From: Gammaproteobacteria bacterium
GTDB lineage: Bacteria > Pseudomonadota > Gammaproteobacteria > SG8-11
Direction: 5' to 3'
NCBI GenBank assembly: GCA_024641505.1
Contig: JAHECY010000030.1
Location: 1-42,506 of the forward strand
Length of the DNA stretch: 42,506 nucleotides
A program made the translations under genes and the position numbers. Positions 1 through 9,970 of the stretch are shown here, piece after piece. The first letter of the stretch is position 1; each line of letters starts with the position of its first letter. The notes beneath the pieces were generated by a model. It was not told the DNA's origin. It did no database searches and saw only the letters and a program-made list of their open reading frames with translations.

Positions 1-391
1 CCTGCAGCGCGCGTAAATCATTCAGCAACGGCAGCAATACCAATGGTATGTCCTGCTGACCGTGGTACAACTGTTCCAGATAGCCGGGTAATTGCAGCAT
101 GCCCCGCATTAACACTTCATAGGCGTCATCCACGCGCGCGATTGTACCCGCGGCCAGCATGCGAACCGTATTTTCAAGCTCCTGAGCCAATAACGACGGC
201 CCTAAAATTCCCACCATCTGGATGGCGCCTCGTACCCGGCATGTGGCTTCCACGCATTGTTGCAGCAGCTCGGGATCCGAGGGATCATCCGCAAATGATT
301 CCAAAGCCTGCTCCGCCGGTTTCAGCGACTCCTCAACTTGTTGTTTGACCCATCCAAGAGTTTTAACGTCTATTTGCGTACCTACACTCAA
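1..391 (-). CDS. chpA: ChpA/PilL-type hybrid chemosensory kinase, N-terminal part (cut by window edge)
   Basis: The minus strand is open from a TTG at 391 to the left edge, giving 130 residues of a much longer protein. It begins MSVGTQIDVKTLGWVKQQ and contains LLQQCVEATCRVRGAIQMV and an ending like IPLVLLPLLNDLRALQ. These are the phrases I know from the N-terminal Hpt-like domain of ChpA/PilL, the CheA-like kinase of the type IV pilus chemosensory system. In that family the full protein has several Hpt domains, a HATPase, a CheW domain and a receiver; all of that lies outside the window. An in-frame stop lies five codons upstream, and AAAGGGG precedes the TTG at about six bases, so TTG is the best start. 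The gene is divergent from sohB. Identity is by recognition of the motif pattern only. Confidence 0.8.
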   Translation of the reverse strand, partial: MSVGTQIDVKTLGWVKQQVEESLKPAEQALESFADDPSDPELLQQCVEATCRVRGAIQMVGILGPSLLAQELENTVRMLAAGTIARVDDAYEVLMRGMLQLPGYLEQLYHGQQDIPLVLLPLLNDLRALQ

Positions 392-956
392 AGCGCACCC
401 CTTTTACTGCGTTCCCATACCCGTTATTGCCGTTTCGACTTATTTTATGATCGGCCACTAGGTTTAAATGGTTATTCTATTATCAATTACCGTTGCGGTC
501 CACCACCTATCCTGTGGGCTATTTTTAGCACAAATTGACAATATTTTCCCCTCCACAATCTTCTAACCCACGACAATATCCTTAATTTACATGATATTAG
601 AGCGCATCTCAGCCCCCTCCATGCACGCCAGGGTTCCAGATGCAATGTTATTAATTACATGCAATCAAGGGGTTAACCTGGTCGATGCGATATTTCCTGG
701 AGCTGAAGGCAGATCAATGGTTGGGCCAAGCATTTTATACTTTCTTGTGCGCTGACCTTGCCCTGGCTGCGCCGTGAGCATCACTCCCAAGGCAGCGCAT
801 CCTCTATTCACACGGGATTCGACAGTCGGCGCCCCCCTGCGGTTGCCACCACCGGCCCGGACCGGAACTCGGTCACCGGAGGGTGAAATTGGTGGTTCAC
901 TTCCAGCTCAGGGTATAATGCCGGCCACATCAACATGGCTAGCAAAGGGGAATGCG
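392..956. other. Divergent intergenic region between chpA and sohB
   Basis: These 565 bases separate two divergent genes. The short open frames here have no ribosome-binding site and no recognisable protein. The left half (about 400-750) is AT-rich compared with its neighbours and should hold the chpA promoter, which I could not place. The right end holds the sohB promoter candidate, listed separately. Confidence 0.5.
889..919 (+). promoter_or_regulatory. Sigma-70-like promoter candidate for sohB
   Basis: A perfect TATAAT at 914-919 is preceded by TTGGTG at 889-894. The spacing is 19 bases, two longer than ideal. Transcription would begin near 926, about 30 bases before the GTG start of sohB. 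Confidence 0.45.
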
Positions 957-1943
957 GTGAGTGAGTTCTTGTTGCAATACGGTCTGTTTTTCGCCAAAAC
1001 CATCACGCTGGTCGCCGCTCTGGTTCTGCTCATTGTATTGGTCATGTTTTTTTCGGGCAAATCCATGCCACAGCGCAAAGATCGACTGGAGATTTGCAAA
1101 CTCAATGACAAATATGACGAAATTCAGCAGTCGTTCCAAGCCACGGTGCTCGACAAGAACCAGCTCAAACAAGCCGCCCGGGACGCGAAACAAAAGCAAA
1201 AACAAATCAACAAACAAGCTGACCGCAAGCGTATCTATGTGCTGAATTTCGACGGTGATATCAAAGCCAGCGCAGTGCAGAATCTGCGCGAGGAGATCAC
1301 CGCATTGTTGACCGTGGTACGCGGCGGCGATGAAGTGTTTCTGCGCCTGACCAGTTCCGGTGGACTCGTGCATTCCTATGGCCTGGCCGCATCACAGTTG
1401 ATGCGCTTTCGGGATCGGGGTATCGCGCTCACGGTAGCGGTCGACAAGGTGGCCGCCAGCGGCGGCTATATGATGGCGTGCGTGGGCAATCGCATCATTG
1501 CCGCACCCTTTGCCATTCTGGGTTCCATCGGCGTAGTCGCCCAACTGCCGAACTTTAATCGCCTGCTGAAAAAACACGATGTGGATTTCGAACAATTCAC
1601 GGCAGGGGAATATAAGCGCACCGTCACCCTGTTTGGGGAAAACACCGATGCCGCGCGCGGCAAATTCAAGGACGAGATCGAGCAAACCCATGGCTTGTTC
1701 AAACAGTTCGTTATCGAAAACCGGCCGCAACTGGATATCGACCGCGTTGCCAATGGCGAGCATTGGTATGGCACGCAGGCGCTGGCATTGAAACTGGTGG
1801 ATGAATTGCTGACCAGCGACGATTTCATGTACAACAAGAGCAAGGAGGCGGACCTGTACGAAGTGACTTACTCGATGCACAAGGGCATCACCGAGCGCTT
1901 CGGCAAGTTCATGAGTGACAATGTCGCCAGACTTTTCAGCTGA
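957..1943 (+). CDS. sohB: SohB, S49 family inner-membrane serine protease
   Basis: The 328-residue protein matches SohB along its length. One N-terminal membrane segment (about residues 3-30) is followed by a Lys/Gln-rich coiled stretch and then the S49 protease domain. The Ser/Lys dyad is visible: Ser168 in AASGGYMMA and Lys220 in AGEYKRT, 52 residues apart as in SppA-type enzymes. LPNFNRLLK and GEHWYG are also typical SohB phrases. I chose the GTG at 957 because AAAGGGG sits six bases upstream and the protein then starts like SohB (MSEFLLQYGLFFAK). An earlier ATG at 774 would add about 60 unrelated residues. The role is periplasmic quality control of membrane or secreted proteins, and the physiological substrate is not well defined in the family. 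Confidence 0.92.
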   Translation: MSEFLLQYGLFFAKTITLVAALVLLIVLVMFFSGKSMPQRKDRLEICKLNDKYDEIQQSFQATVLDKNQLKQAARDAKQKQKQINKQADRKRIYVLNFDGDIKASAVQNLREEITALLTVVRGGDEVFLRLTSSGGLVHSYGLAASQLMRFRDRGIALTVAVDKVAASGGYMMACVGNRIIAAPFAILGSIGVVAQLPNFNRLLKKHDVDFEQFTAGEYKRTVTLFGENTDAARGKFKDEIEQTHGLFKQFVIENRPQLDIDRVANGEHWYGTQALALKLVDELLTSDDFMYNKSKEADLYEVTYSMHKGITERFGKFMSDNVARLFS

Positions 1944-2090
1944 AGCTGCGACTGCGATGCATCCTGTGCCCTGCTCGCTCCTTGCCGGTGACGCAGATCA
2001 ACGAAATGTTCCACATTTTCCGCCAGCGGTAGCGGTGGGGGTGCGAGACTGCATAAAAACGCCCCGGCTCATTATGCCACGTCACTGATT

Positions 2091-2177
2091 GCAGGGTGCG
2101 TTGACGCACCGGCTCTTGATCTCGAACGAAGACGCCGCAACAAGAGCAACAGCGGTGCGTAGTACGCGCCCTACGGG
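2091..2177. repeat. REP/BIME-like palindromic element
   Basis: Two copies of a palindromic core face each other: GGGTGCGTTGACGCACC at 2094-2110 and GGTGCGTAGTACGCGCC at 2154-2170. Between them are inverted arms GCTCTTG (2112-2118) and CAAGAGC (2141-2147). The whole segment can fold into one compound hairpin. The same core recurs at 15756 and 15905. It lies in the 285-base gap between sohB and the mltB-like gene, which read toward each other, so it may also help end transcription. Confidence 0.6.
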
Positions 2178-2228
2178 TAACACCGTGGCAGGCGTGATGT
2201 CCGGATGCGTGCCGAGTGTGCGGGGCGA

Positions 2229-3251
2229 TTAATTTTCCCGCAGACTGTCCGCCAGATGCCCTACCGCCAGCGCGAAGGAATGAGAGCGGTTCCACTTGAG
2301 GATGACGTCGAAATTGTCGTAGACCAGATAGGCCGGGGTGCCGGGACCGTCGGGTTGCAGCAAGGCGGCCTGGAGATGTGTTTGCGGCAACCGCGAGCGG
2401 TCCGTGTTGCGCACGCCAAGGTTGTGCCAATCCTGCAGATACTTGCGGGTGTCCAAACCGATCAGCGTGGCATCGAATTTCTTCGGTAGGCGCACTTCCC
2501 GACCCCAGGTGTATTTATTATTCCAGCCGGACTCATGTAAATAATTCGCGATGGACGCCATCACGTCCTCGGTACTGCGCCAGATGTCCTTGTGCCCGTC
2601 GTTGTCCTCATCCACGGCAAACCGTTGAAAGCTCGAAGGCATAAACTGGCACTGCCCCATGGCACCCGCCCAGGAACCGGTCATGAATTCCGCATCGATG
2701 TGACCGGCATCCAGAATACGCAAGGCGTGGAACAGCTCGGTCCGGAAGAATGCCGCGCGCCGTCCTTCAAATGCCAACGTCGCCAGCGCGCCGACCACGG
2801 GAAAACCACCCGTCAGGTTGCCATAGTCGGTTTCGATACCCCACAGCGCCACAATGAACCGGGCGGGCACCTGGTACTGACCGGTGATTTTGGTCAGGTC
2901 ACCGTTATGTTTGGAAATGCGTTTCTGGCCCCGCTTTATCCTGCCCTTGGAAATGACCTTTTCCAGGTATTGGGCAAACGTCAGGGAAAATTCCGGTTGT
3001 TTGCGATCGAAATCGATGACTTTGGGAATAAAGTTGATATCGAGGAACACACCATCCACGGTCGCCTGACTGATCCCCTGGTCCAACGCCTCTTGTCTTG
3101 CCCCTGCAAGCCATGCGGTAAAGCGTTTTTGAGTCTCCAGAGCATCTGCGTCCGCCGCGCTTTCATCAGCGCCGGCAAAATTCATAAACACCATAAATAT
3201 CATAATGTTAAGGACGGGCAATAAGAACCTGTGCATAGGAGATAGTGGCAT
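2229..3251 (-). CDS. MltB-family lytic murein transglycosylase
   Basis: The 340-residue exported enzyme cleaves peptidoglycan glycan strands to give 1,6-anhydro-muramyl ends. The N-terminus is hydrophobic (residues 8-26, ending FAGADES), a signal peptide without a clear lipobox, so this is a soluble or membrane-attached periplasmic form rather than a classic MltB lipoprotein. The catalytic Glu is E140 in [35 protein letters not shown] and SGWN are further family motifs. No Shine-Dalgarno is obvious at the ATG at 3251, and M6 is an alternative start. The gene is divergent from ttcA. I leave the symbol empty because several MltB-like paralogues exist. Confidence 0.9.
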   Translation of the reverse strand: MPLSPMHRFLLPVLNIMIFMVFMNFAGADESAADADALETQKRFTAWLAGARQEALDQGISQATVDGVFLDINFIPKVIDFDRKQPEFSLTFAQYLEKVISKGRIKRGQKRISKHNGDLTKITGQYQVPARFIVALWGIETDYGNLTGGFPVVGALATLAFEGRRAAFFRTELFHALRILDAGHIDAEFMTGSWAGAMGQCQFMPSSFQRFAVDEDNDGHKDIWRSTEDVMASIANYLHESGWNNKYTWGREVRLPKKFDATLIGLDTRKYLQDWHNLGVRNTDRSRLPQTHLQAALLQPDGPGTPAYLVYDNFDVILKWNRSHSFALAVGHLADSLREN

Positions 3252-3347
3252 AATCAGTTAAAATACATGAAAATAAACAGTTTTCTCAACCCAATCATTG
3301 TGATTGATTTCATCGGCAGCGCTAAAGAAATATTGAAGGTAACCACA

Positions 3348-4187
3348 GTGCCCGACACGACCACGGAAAAAAAACTTCTCCGCTATATGGGCAAAGCCAT
3401 CGCGGACTTCAATATGATCCAAACCGGCGATCGCATCATGGTCTGTTTATCCGGCGGTAAGGATTCCTACACCTTGCTGCGATTACTGCACAAACTACGC
3501 CTGCGGACAAACAATAAATTTGAGGTATTTTCTTTTACCCTGGATCAATCCCAGCCCGGCTGGGATGACAGCGGCATGCGCGCCTGGCTTGAAGAGAAAA
3601 ACTACCCGTACCACATTCTCACGCGCAACACCTACGCGGTCGTCAAGGAGAAAATTCCCGAAGGCAAAACCTATTGCTCCCTGTGCTCGCGCATGCGCCG
3701 GGGTAATATCTACGAATACGCGGAAAAACACGGTTATAACAAAATTGCTCTTGGTCACCATCGGGATGACGCCATTGAGAGCCTGCTGATGTCGGTGTTC
3801 TATGCCGGTGCCATCAAGTCGATGCCACCCAAATTACTCACGGATAATAAACACAATATCGTGATTCGCCCCTTGGTCTATTGTCAGGAAAAAGACATCA
3901 TCAAGTATGCCCAGGAACAAGCATTCCCCATCATCCCGTGCAATTTATGCGGCTCCCAGGAAAATTTGACCCGCGTAAAAGTCAAAAAACTGATCGCAGA
4001 ACTGGCCGCGGACAATCGCAAGATTCCCGGCAACATCCTGGCGGCCATGGGCAATGTGTCACTGAGCCAACTCATGGATCACAGTCACTGGAATTTCAAA
4101 GACTTAGAACAAAATCGAGACAGCATCCCCGATATTGCCGAACATCCTATACCATTTATGGACAAGATCCTCGATGTGGTGGTTTAA
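3348..4187 (+). CDS. ttcA: TtcA, tRNA 2-thiocytidine-32 synthetase
   Basis: This is a PP-loop ATPase that thiolates C32 of certain tRNAs and carries an Fe-S cluster. The PP-loop SGGKDS is at residues 35-40. The cysteine pairs are C110-S-L-C113 and C198-N-L-C201, and [24 protein letters not shown] and IPCNLCGSQ are diagnostic. I prefer the GTG at 3348 (GAAGG eight bases upstream), which gives 279 residues and a start like known TtcA. An ATG at 3267 in the same frame would add 27 unusual residues, has no ribosome site and leaves only 15 bases to the divergent mltB-like start. The C-terminus is shorter than in E. coli. Confidence 0.93.
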   Translation: MPDTTTEKKLLRYMGKAIADFNMIQTGDRIMVCLSGGKDSYTLLRLLHKLRLRTNNKFEVFSFTLDQSQPGWDDSGMRAWLEEKNYPYHILTRNTYAVVKEKIPEGKTYCSLCSRMRRGNIYEYAEKHGYNKIALGHHRDDAIESLLMSVFYAGAIKSMPPKLLTDNKHNIVIRPLVYCQEKDIIKYAQEQAFPIIPCNLCGSQENLTRVKVKKLIAELAADNRKIPGNILAAMGNVSLSQLMDHSHWNFKDLEQNRDSIPDIAEHPIPFMDKILDVVV

Positions 4188-4313
4188 GGGTGCTTCAGCG
4201 CGATTTTCCCGGCATTCAGTGGTAATCTGATGGGCACAACGTTTGTGTTATAAAGTACAACAACATTACGACAGATGTATTCGTATATCTACACTAAAAG
4301 GGGGATTATTGGG

Positions 4314-5219
4314 ATGAGCGTAGTCAACAGAAAAATCGCGTACTCGGGCTGCAGCATGCTCTTGGCAGCGTTGCTCATGAGCAGCTGTGCTTCGGAACAA
4401 GTCGCCGCACCGGCACCCGCTGCGGACGCCACCGCAACCTCGGCACCTGAACCCAGTGTCGCGACAACCGAAACCGCGCCGATCGCCGCAGAGCCGGCCG
4501 CGCCAGCCGCCGACGCCGCCACCATCGAATCCGCCAACCCCGTCATGTCCGTGGCGGCGGCAACGCAGGAAACAACATTGGACGAAACCATTGTCGTGGT
4601 GAAGAGTTGTGGCAAGGAACCGTTTGTGGACTATGAAAAGCAGGCCCGTGAAGGCATCAACAGCGCCTGGCAAGACACCCAGGCGGGGCGTTTTGGTTAC
4701 GGCTTTGCCGGTAACGACGAGTACAAGAAATGGAAAGACGCCCACAAGGAATTATTCTCCGCCGTTTCGGTGTCCTGCCAGGTGTTAACCACCTGCGCCG
4801 ATAAAGCCGGACGCAACGCCAAAGAACAGTGTGCCACCGAGGCGCGTAATTTCGCCGGCTGGCAGCGGACGAGCAAGGATTTCCTGGCCAAGGTCAAAAC
4901 CATGGAATCCGGCATGGCGCCGAGCCTGTGCGCGATCACGCCGGAGGCCGGCGATTTGAGCGACTGTTATAACCGTCTGGCGGAACGCATCGAAACCGCC
5001 TGCAATGACGAATCCTGCAAGGAAATCAGTCAATGCTGGCGCGGCGTTGCCTTTCTGGACCAAGCTATCCGGCAGGCGGAATCGGCCTGTGGTTTTGTTC
5101 GGCAGGATCTGTCCAAATGTCGTGGTTACACGGAAGCGACCGGACGCCGGGAGGCTAAATTCCAGCAATGCCAGTCCCAATACAAATCCGCGAAAATCGA
5201 ACATTTTCCGGTATTGTGA
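4314..5219 (+). CDS. Cys-rich lipoprotein of unknown function
   Basis: I do not recognise this 301-residue protein. It has a lipoprotein signal (residues 1-25, LLMSSC with Cys25 as the likely acylated residue), then an Ala/Pro/Thr-rich linker to about residue 90. A charged, mostly helical domain follows with about twelve cysteines in spaced pairs, such as CQVLTTC, CNDESCKEISQC and CRGYTEATG. The even number and spacing of cysteines suggest disulfides outside the cytoplasm; no CxxCH is present. The ATG at 4314 is preferred over 4275 because it directly precedes the signal peptide and has AGGGGG about ten bases upstream. The gene stands alone between ttcA and nadA, all in the same direction. 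Confidence 0.75.
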   Translation: MSVVNRKIAYSGCSMLLAALLMSSCASEQVAAPAPAADATATSAPEPSVATTETAPIAAEPAAPAADAATIESANPVMSVAAATQETTLDETIVVVKSCGKEPFVDYEKQAREGINSAWQDTQAGRFGYGFAGNDEYKKWKDAHKELFSAVSVSCQVLTTCADKAGRNAKEQCATEARNFAGWQRTSKDFLAKVKTMESGMAPSLCAITPEAGDLSDCYNRLAERIETACNDESCKEISQCWRGVAFLDQAIRQAESACGFVRQDLSKCRGYTEATGRREAKFQQCQSQYKSAKIEHFPVL

Positions 5220-5293
5220 ACCGGCTCCCGGTGACCCGGGTCCAAAGAGTGGTTTAGTATTGTGGCGTAAGCCCGCTGTACAGGACTGATGTA

Positions 5294-6376
5294 ATGAGCA
5301 AATTCAGAACCCATTTTTCCCTGCCGGCATCCGCGGTACCGGCCACTCGTTCCATACGGGATTCTCAGGATGCACTGACGCCGATCGCAAGGGCGCGCCT
5401 GATCAAGCACATCAAAGCGCTATTGGTCAAAGAGCATGCCGTGCTGGTCGCCCACTACTATACGGACCGCGATCTGCAAGTGCTGGCCGAAGAAACGGGT
5501 GGTTATGTCTCCGACTCATTGGACATGGCACGTTTTGGTCATGAGCACCCGGCCACAACCCTGGTGGTGGCCGGCGTACGTTTCATGGGAGAAACCGCAA
5601 AGATTCTCAATCCGGAAAAACGCGTGCTGATGCCCACCCTGGAGGCGGACTGTTCACTGGACATGGGTTGTCCCGTCGACGCATTCAGCCAATTTTGCGA
5701 TGCGCATCCGGACCGGACCGTGGTGGTGTATGCCAATACCAGCGCGGCGGTGAAAGCACGATCCGATTGGGTGGTCACGTCAGGTATCGCGCAACGGGTG
5801 GTGCAGTACCTGCACGATCACGGCCAGAAAATTCTATGGGCTCCGGACCAATACCTCGGGGGCTATGTGCAACAGCAGACCGGTGCGGACATGCTGTTAT
5901 GGCAGGGCTCCTGTATCGTACACGAAGAGTTCAAAGGCAGAGAGCTGGCGTTAATGAAAGCACGCCACCCCGACGCGCTGGTGCTGGTACACCCGGAATC
6001 TCCCGCCGCCGTTATCGGTCTGGCGGATATCGTCGGTTCCACCACGCACTTGATCAATGCGGCCCGGCAATCGGACCGCACGGAATTCATTGTCGCCACC
6101 GACAACGGCATCATGCACAAAATGCGTCAGGTGGCGCCCGACAAGATATTTCTCGAAGCCCCCACCGGCGGCGCTGGCGCCACCTGCCACAGCTGCGCCC
6201 ATTGTCCGTGGATGGCCATGAATTCCCTGCAACTGCTGGCGCAGGTTCTGGAACAGGGCAGCAATGAAATAGTGGTTGACCCCGCGATCGGAAAACAAGC
6301 ATTGATCCCGCTGCACCGCATGCTGGAGTTTTCAAAAACGCAGGATATCAATTCCTTCGCCACCGGCAACGCATAA
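5294..6376 (+). CDS. nadA: NadA, quinolinate synthase
   Basis: NadA condenses iminoaspartate and dihydroxyacetone phosphate to quinolinate, the second step of de novo NAD synthesis, using a [4Fe-4S] cluster. The 360 residues carry the expected cysteines: C120 ([11 protein letters not shown]), C207 ([11 protein letters not shown]) and the [10 protein letters not shown] group, whose C304 fits the third ligand. [23 protein letters not shown] is the usual NadA start of the fold. The ATG at 5294 has AGGA eight bases upstream. nadB and nadC are not nearby. Confidence 0.96.
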   Translation: MSKFRTHFSLPASAVPATRSIRDSQDALTPIARARLIKHIKALLVKEHAVLVAHYYTDRDLQVLAEETGGYVSDSLDMARFGHEHPATTLVVAGVRFMGETAKILNPEKRVLMPTLEADCSLDMGCPVDAFSQFCDAHPDRTVVVYANTSAAVKARSDWVVTSGIAQRVVQYLHDHGQKILWAPDQYLGGYVQQQTGADMLLWQGSCIVHEEFKGRELALMKARHPDALVLVHPESPAAVIGLADIVGSTTHLINAARQSDRTEFIVATDNGIMHKMRQVAPDKIFLEAPTGGAGATCHSCAHCPWMAMNSLQLLAQVLEQGSNEIVVDPAIGKQALIPLHRMLEFSKTQDINSFATGNA

Positions 6377-6409
6377 TTATAATTACTATCATCAACGGGG
6401 AGATCTGGC

Positions 6410-7795
6410 GTGACACGAGGAACAGGCGTATTGGTGGCATTGACCCTGCTGAGCTGCCAGACCGGTTTCGCGGATGAGCTAATGCTGAATGATGCGAGCA
6501 TTGCCCTGGAGCTGCAGGACTATGCGGTGGCCACCCGTATTTACACCGACCTGGTGGCGCAACATGAGCTGGCAGCCTACCTGCCCCTGGCCATGCTCTA
6601 TGAGCAGGGATTGGGACAACAGGCAAATAAAAGCAAAGCCCTGCAACTGATTCGCGATGCCGCGCAGCTGGATTACGCCCCCGCGCAAACCCGTCTGGGT
6701 CAGCATTATGAACAAGGCAATGGCGTGGCGCGGGATTACCGGCAAGCCTTGCACTGGTATCAAAATGCCGCCGCACAACAGGATCCCGGAGCGATTACCA
6801 GCATCGGCGCGCTTTACGAAGCCGGCAATGGCATACCCCAGGATTACCAGCGCGCTCTGGAGCAATACACCCTGGCGGCGGAACAAAACTACGCGCCAGC
6901 CCAATACGCCCTGGGTTTCATGCATGAACAGGGACGTGGTGTTCCCCGGAACTTCGATACCGCCTATGGCTGGTATCTGCAGGCGGCCCAGGGTAATTTC
7001 CCCCCGGCCATGAATATCCTGGGTTTCATGCACCGGGTAGGATATGGCGCGAAAATCGACTACGCCCAAAGTATCCATTGGCTGCGTGGCTCATCCGGCC
7101 TGGGTGATGCCGGAGGTCAAGATGCCTTGGGCTACATGTATGAACATGGCCTCGGTTTGACGCGCAACTACGTTCTGGCGGAACGCTGGTATCGCAAGGC
7201 CGCAGAACAGGATTACGCGGACGCCCAGTTCCATCTGGGTCACTTGTATGCCGCGGGCTTGGGCGTTACCAAAAGTGAAAAAGAGGCTCTGCGCTGGTAT
7301 CTCAAGTCCGCGGCGACGCGACACCCCATGGGCATGCATGCCGCGGCGGAATTTTTTGAGGAAGGCAGAATCGTCAAACAGGATTATCGCAAAGCTGCCC
7401 GCCTGTACCGCGCCGCCGCCGATAAAGGACTGGCACAAAGCCAGTACGCCTATGCACGCCTGGCGGAAAATGGCCTGGGCATGAAGGAAAATCTCAAGAC
7501 CGCATTGCTCTGGTACCGCAAAGCCGCCGACCAGGGTTATGTCGCGAGTCAGAACAGTCTGGGTTATCTCTATGAAACCGGACAAGGCACCAAACCGGAT
7601 CTGATTCAGGCCATGGCGTGGTACGACGTTGCCGCACGCACCGGCAACAATGACGCCATCAAGCACCGCGACATTCTGCGCGCCAAACTCTCCGATGAAC
7701 AGGCAATGCGCGCCCTGGTCCGCGCGCGCACTTGGGAAGAAAACTCGTCGTTACTGACGTTGCAGCGGGAGCAACTGCTGACGACAACCCCCTGA
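6410..7795 (+). CDS. Exported Sel1-like repeat protein
   Basis: The 461-residue protein has a signal peptide and then ten Sel1-like repeats of about 36 residues, each with the pattern LGxxYExGxGVxxDYxxALxWYxxAA. Such solenoids bind partner proteins; no enzymatic domain is visible. LTLLSC near residue 16 could be a weak lipobox, otherwise signal peptidase I would cut at GFA/DE. The GTG start at 6410 has GGGGAG seven bases upstream. It is convergent with the Ser/Thr kinase gene, with 17 bases between their stop codons. The partner is unknown; exported Sel1 proteins often act in envelope stress, polysaccharide or signalling scaffolds. Confidence 0.88.
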   Translation: MTRGTGVLVALTLLSCQTGFADELMLNDASIALELQDYAVATRIYTDLVAQHELAAYLPLAMLYEQGLGQQANKSKALQLIRDAAQLDYAPAQTRLGQHYEQGNGVARDYRQALHWYQNAAAQQDPGAITSIGALYEAGNGIPQDYQRALEQYTLAAEQNYAPAQYALGFMHEQGRGVPRNFDTAYGWYLQAAQGNFPPAMNILGFMHRVGYGAKIDYAQSIHWLRGSSGLGDAGGQDALGYMYEHGLGLTRNYVLAERWYRKAAEQDYADAQFHLGHLYAAGLGVTKSEKEALRWYLKSAATRHPMGMHAAAEFFEEGRIVKQDYRKAARLYRAAADKGLAQSQYAYARLAENGLGMKENLKTALLWYRKAADQGYVASQNSLGYLYETGQGTKPDLIQAMAWYDVAARTGNNDAIKHRDILRAKLSDEQAMRALVRARTWEENSSLLTLQREQLLTTTP

Positions 7796-7812
7796 GCCTG
7801 GAACGGGCGGAT

Positions 7813-9525
7813 TTATTCGTACTTGGTTTTGGCTTCGCGAATCTTTTCCTTGTATTCCTGCTTCGTGATCTTGTCATCCTTGTATAAAGCTTTTAACGCG
7901 AGAATCTCACTTCGTTCCGCATCCTGAATCTCGCGCAAATGTTCCACATAGGTCTTCTTGTCGATGGACTTGGCGCGGTACGCCTGCTTGGCCAAGGTAA
8001 CGGTCGGAAATTTAAGATTGGTTTGAAAATCGGGAAACTTGGACTCCGGTGCCGGGGGCGTCCCGGCCGGCACCACCGCCACGGTCTTGGACTCGGGCGT
8101 CGCATCGGGCTTGCCGGGCGCGCTCATCGGCGCGGATGTGTGCGGCGCTGGCGTGGTAGCTGTGGTTACCGGTTTGGAGGCAGCAACCGGTGCCTGATAT
8201 CGAGTATTGTCCGGTGGTGGGGTACTGACCCGAGGCGCAGGTTTGTTGGGAACAGCGTTCACTGCCGCGTGTTCACTGCCGGTACGCGCGGCGCTCGCAG
8301 CCGCTGGCTTGGTGACGGACGGCGCCGGCGCCACCGCTTTGGCGGGAGGTGCGCTAGGCGCCGGGACTGGCGTCGCCACCACAATTTTGGGCGCGATCAC
8401 GGGTGCCGTTTGCGGCGCCAGCACCGTAACATCCTCCGTCGATGCAGGGGGTGTGGTCGGCGCGGGTATCGACGCAGTCTCGTGCGGCGTCACCGTTTCC
8501 TGCAGTTCGACCGCCTGTTGCGGTACCGACGCCGGCATGCCGGTAACAAGATACACGTAGGCACCGGCACCCATCGCGCCCGCCATTACCACCAACCCAA
8601 GGGCCAGCCATGGCGCACGCGAGCGTTGCGCCGCGGCAGCAACACGGGGCGCCAGTTTCACCGTGGCATCGAAACTGGCATCGCCGCCGGGAGCGGCTGG
8701 CAAATTGCTGGTATCCACGGCACGTAACGCTTCCGCGAGTTCATGACCGGAACGAAAACGCTTTGCCGGATCTTTTTTCAATAGCTGATCGATGAGCTGC
8801 AACACTTGCAAGGGCAGATACGGTGCCAGACTCTTGAGCGGTACCGGTTCTTCGGTGGCAATCCGAAACAGTAAAGTGCCCAGGGTTTCCGCCTTGAACG
8901 GTTTTTGACCGCTCAACAATTGATACAACAATACTCCGGTGGAAAACAGATCCGTGCGCCCATCGATCTTCTGTCCCATCACTTGTTCCGGCGACATATA
9001 CTGCGGCGTACCTAAAACCTCGGTGGTCTGCGTGTGACGCGGCAGATCGGGATCCTCGATGCGCGCAATACCAAAATCGGCAATCTTGATGACGTTTTTA
9101 TGGGGATCGATGATGACGTTACTGGGCTTGATATCCCGGTGGATGATACCTTTGCTGTGCGCATAATCCAGGGCGTCCGCCAGCTGGATGCCGACTTGCA
9201 GGATTTGCTGCAGAGTCAGTTTCTTGCCGCTGCGCATGTATTCGTCGAGGGGAATGCCCTCGATCAACTCCATGGCGATAAACGGCCGGTCCTCCACCTC
9301 GCCTACGTCAAACATGGTAACGATATTAGGATGCGACAGAATCCCCGCTGCACGCGCCTCGCGTTGAAACCGCTCACGGAACTTGTCATCGGCGCTCATT
9401 TTTTCATTGAGGATTTTTACCGCTAAATCCCGTCCCATTTTCGGATCATGAGCGCGATACACTTCCGCCATCGCGCCTTCCCCTAATTTATTGCAGATTT
9501 GATATCGACCTACCTGTTCAAACAT
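7813..9525 (-). CDS. Membrane-anchored Hanks-type Ser/Thr protein kinase
   Basis: The N-terminal 270 residues are a complete eukaryote-like kinase: glycine loop LGEGAMAEVY, Lys37 (AVKIL), HRDIKPSN with Asp131, DFG with Asp150, and GTPQYMSPEQ in the activation segment. A short linker leads to one membrane helix near residues 305-325. After it comes a long Ala/Pro/Thr-rich stretch to about residue 490, then a charged helical end resembling a SHOCT-type tail (ITKQEYKEKIREAKTKYE). The kinase should face the cytoplasm and the Pro-rich part the periplasm. No PASTA or other ligand domain and no adjacent PP2C phosphatase are seen. Its substrate cannot be read from the sequence. Confidence 0.92.
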   Translation of the reverse strand: MFEQVGRYQICNKLGEGAMAEVYRAHDPKMGRDLAVKILNEKMSADDKFRERFQREARAAGILSHPNIVTMFDVGEVEDRPFIAMELIEGIPLDEYMRSGKKLTLQQILQVGIQLADALDYAHSKGIIHRDIKPSNVIIDPHKNVIKIADFGIARIEDPDLPRHTQTTEVLGTPQYMSPEQVMGQKIDGRTDLFSTGVLLYQLLSGQKPFKAETLGTLLFRIATEEPVPLKSLAPYLPLQVLQLIDQLLKKDPAKRFRSGHELAEALRAVDTSNLPAAPGGDASFDATVKLAPRVAAAAQRSRAPWLALGLVVMAGAMGAGAYVYLVTGMPASVPQQAVELQETVTPHETASIPAPTTPPASTEDVTVLAPQTAPVIAPKIVVATPVPAPSAPPAKAVAPAPSVTKPAAASAARTGSEHAAVNAVPNKPAPRVSTPPPDNTRYQAPVAASKPVTTATTPAPHTSAPMSAPGKPDATPESKTVAVVPAGTPPAPESKFPDFQTNLKFPTVTLAKQAYRAKSIDKKTYVEHLREIQDAERSEILALKALYKDDKITKQEYKEKIREAKTKYE

Positions 9526-9970
9526 AGGGTATTCTCATTTGTCGCCAATGATGATAAGACGGGAAAGCGGGCATTATAGCGCAGATACTCATACAGTTTC
9601 GGCTATCATGAACACCTACGCCTGCTAAATTGAAACCACGCCATCAAATACTCCTCTCGCCAAAGCGCAAAGTCCGCCATACCGGTATCCGCCACGCACG
9701 GATGAAAAATCCCGGCACACTTTCGACTCCTTGTTCGTGCCGATCTGCTATCAGGCCTGAATCAACCCCGCGCTGATGTTCAGCCTTGGTGTGCTCAACG
9801 CCTTGTCGAGAAAAATAATGTTGTTTGTGGACATTCATCAATTAATATCGGTTAAGTCTATTTATTCATTAAACCGGAAACGGATATTAAATTAGGGTTG
9901 ACGACAGGAAAAAACCTAACGTATAAAAGCAATCTTGACCATCGTAATCAACAATAACAAGGTGCGCGCC
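9526..9970. other. Divergent intergenic region between kinase and subtilase genes
   Basis: These 445 bases should carry both promoters. The stretch 9841-9960 is AT-rich and most promoter-like for the protease. A 65-codon minus-strand frame at 9644-9841 has no ribosome site and no known pattern, so I do not call it. Confidence 0.4.

Noticed and set aside
3267-3347. Earlier ATG start for ttcA
   Set aside because: No ribosome site, 27 residues not found in TtcA, and too little room for the divergent promoters; the GTG at 3348 fits better.
7939-8727. 262-codon plus-strand open frame
   Set aside because: It is antisense to the Pro/Ala-rich part of the kinase, very Arg/Gly-rich, and has no ribosome site.
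9644-9841. 65-codon minus-strand frame between kinase and protease genes
   Set aside because: No ribosome site, no signal or domain pattern; it lies in a promoter region.
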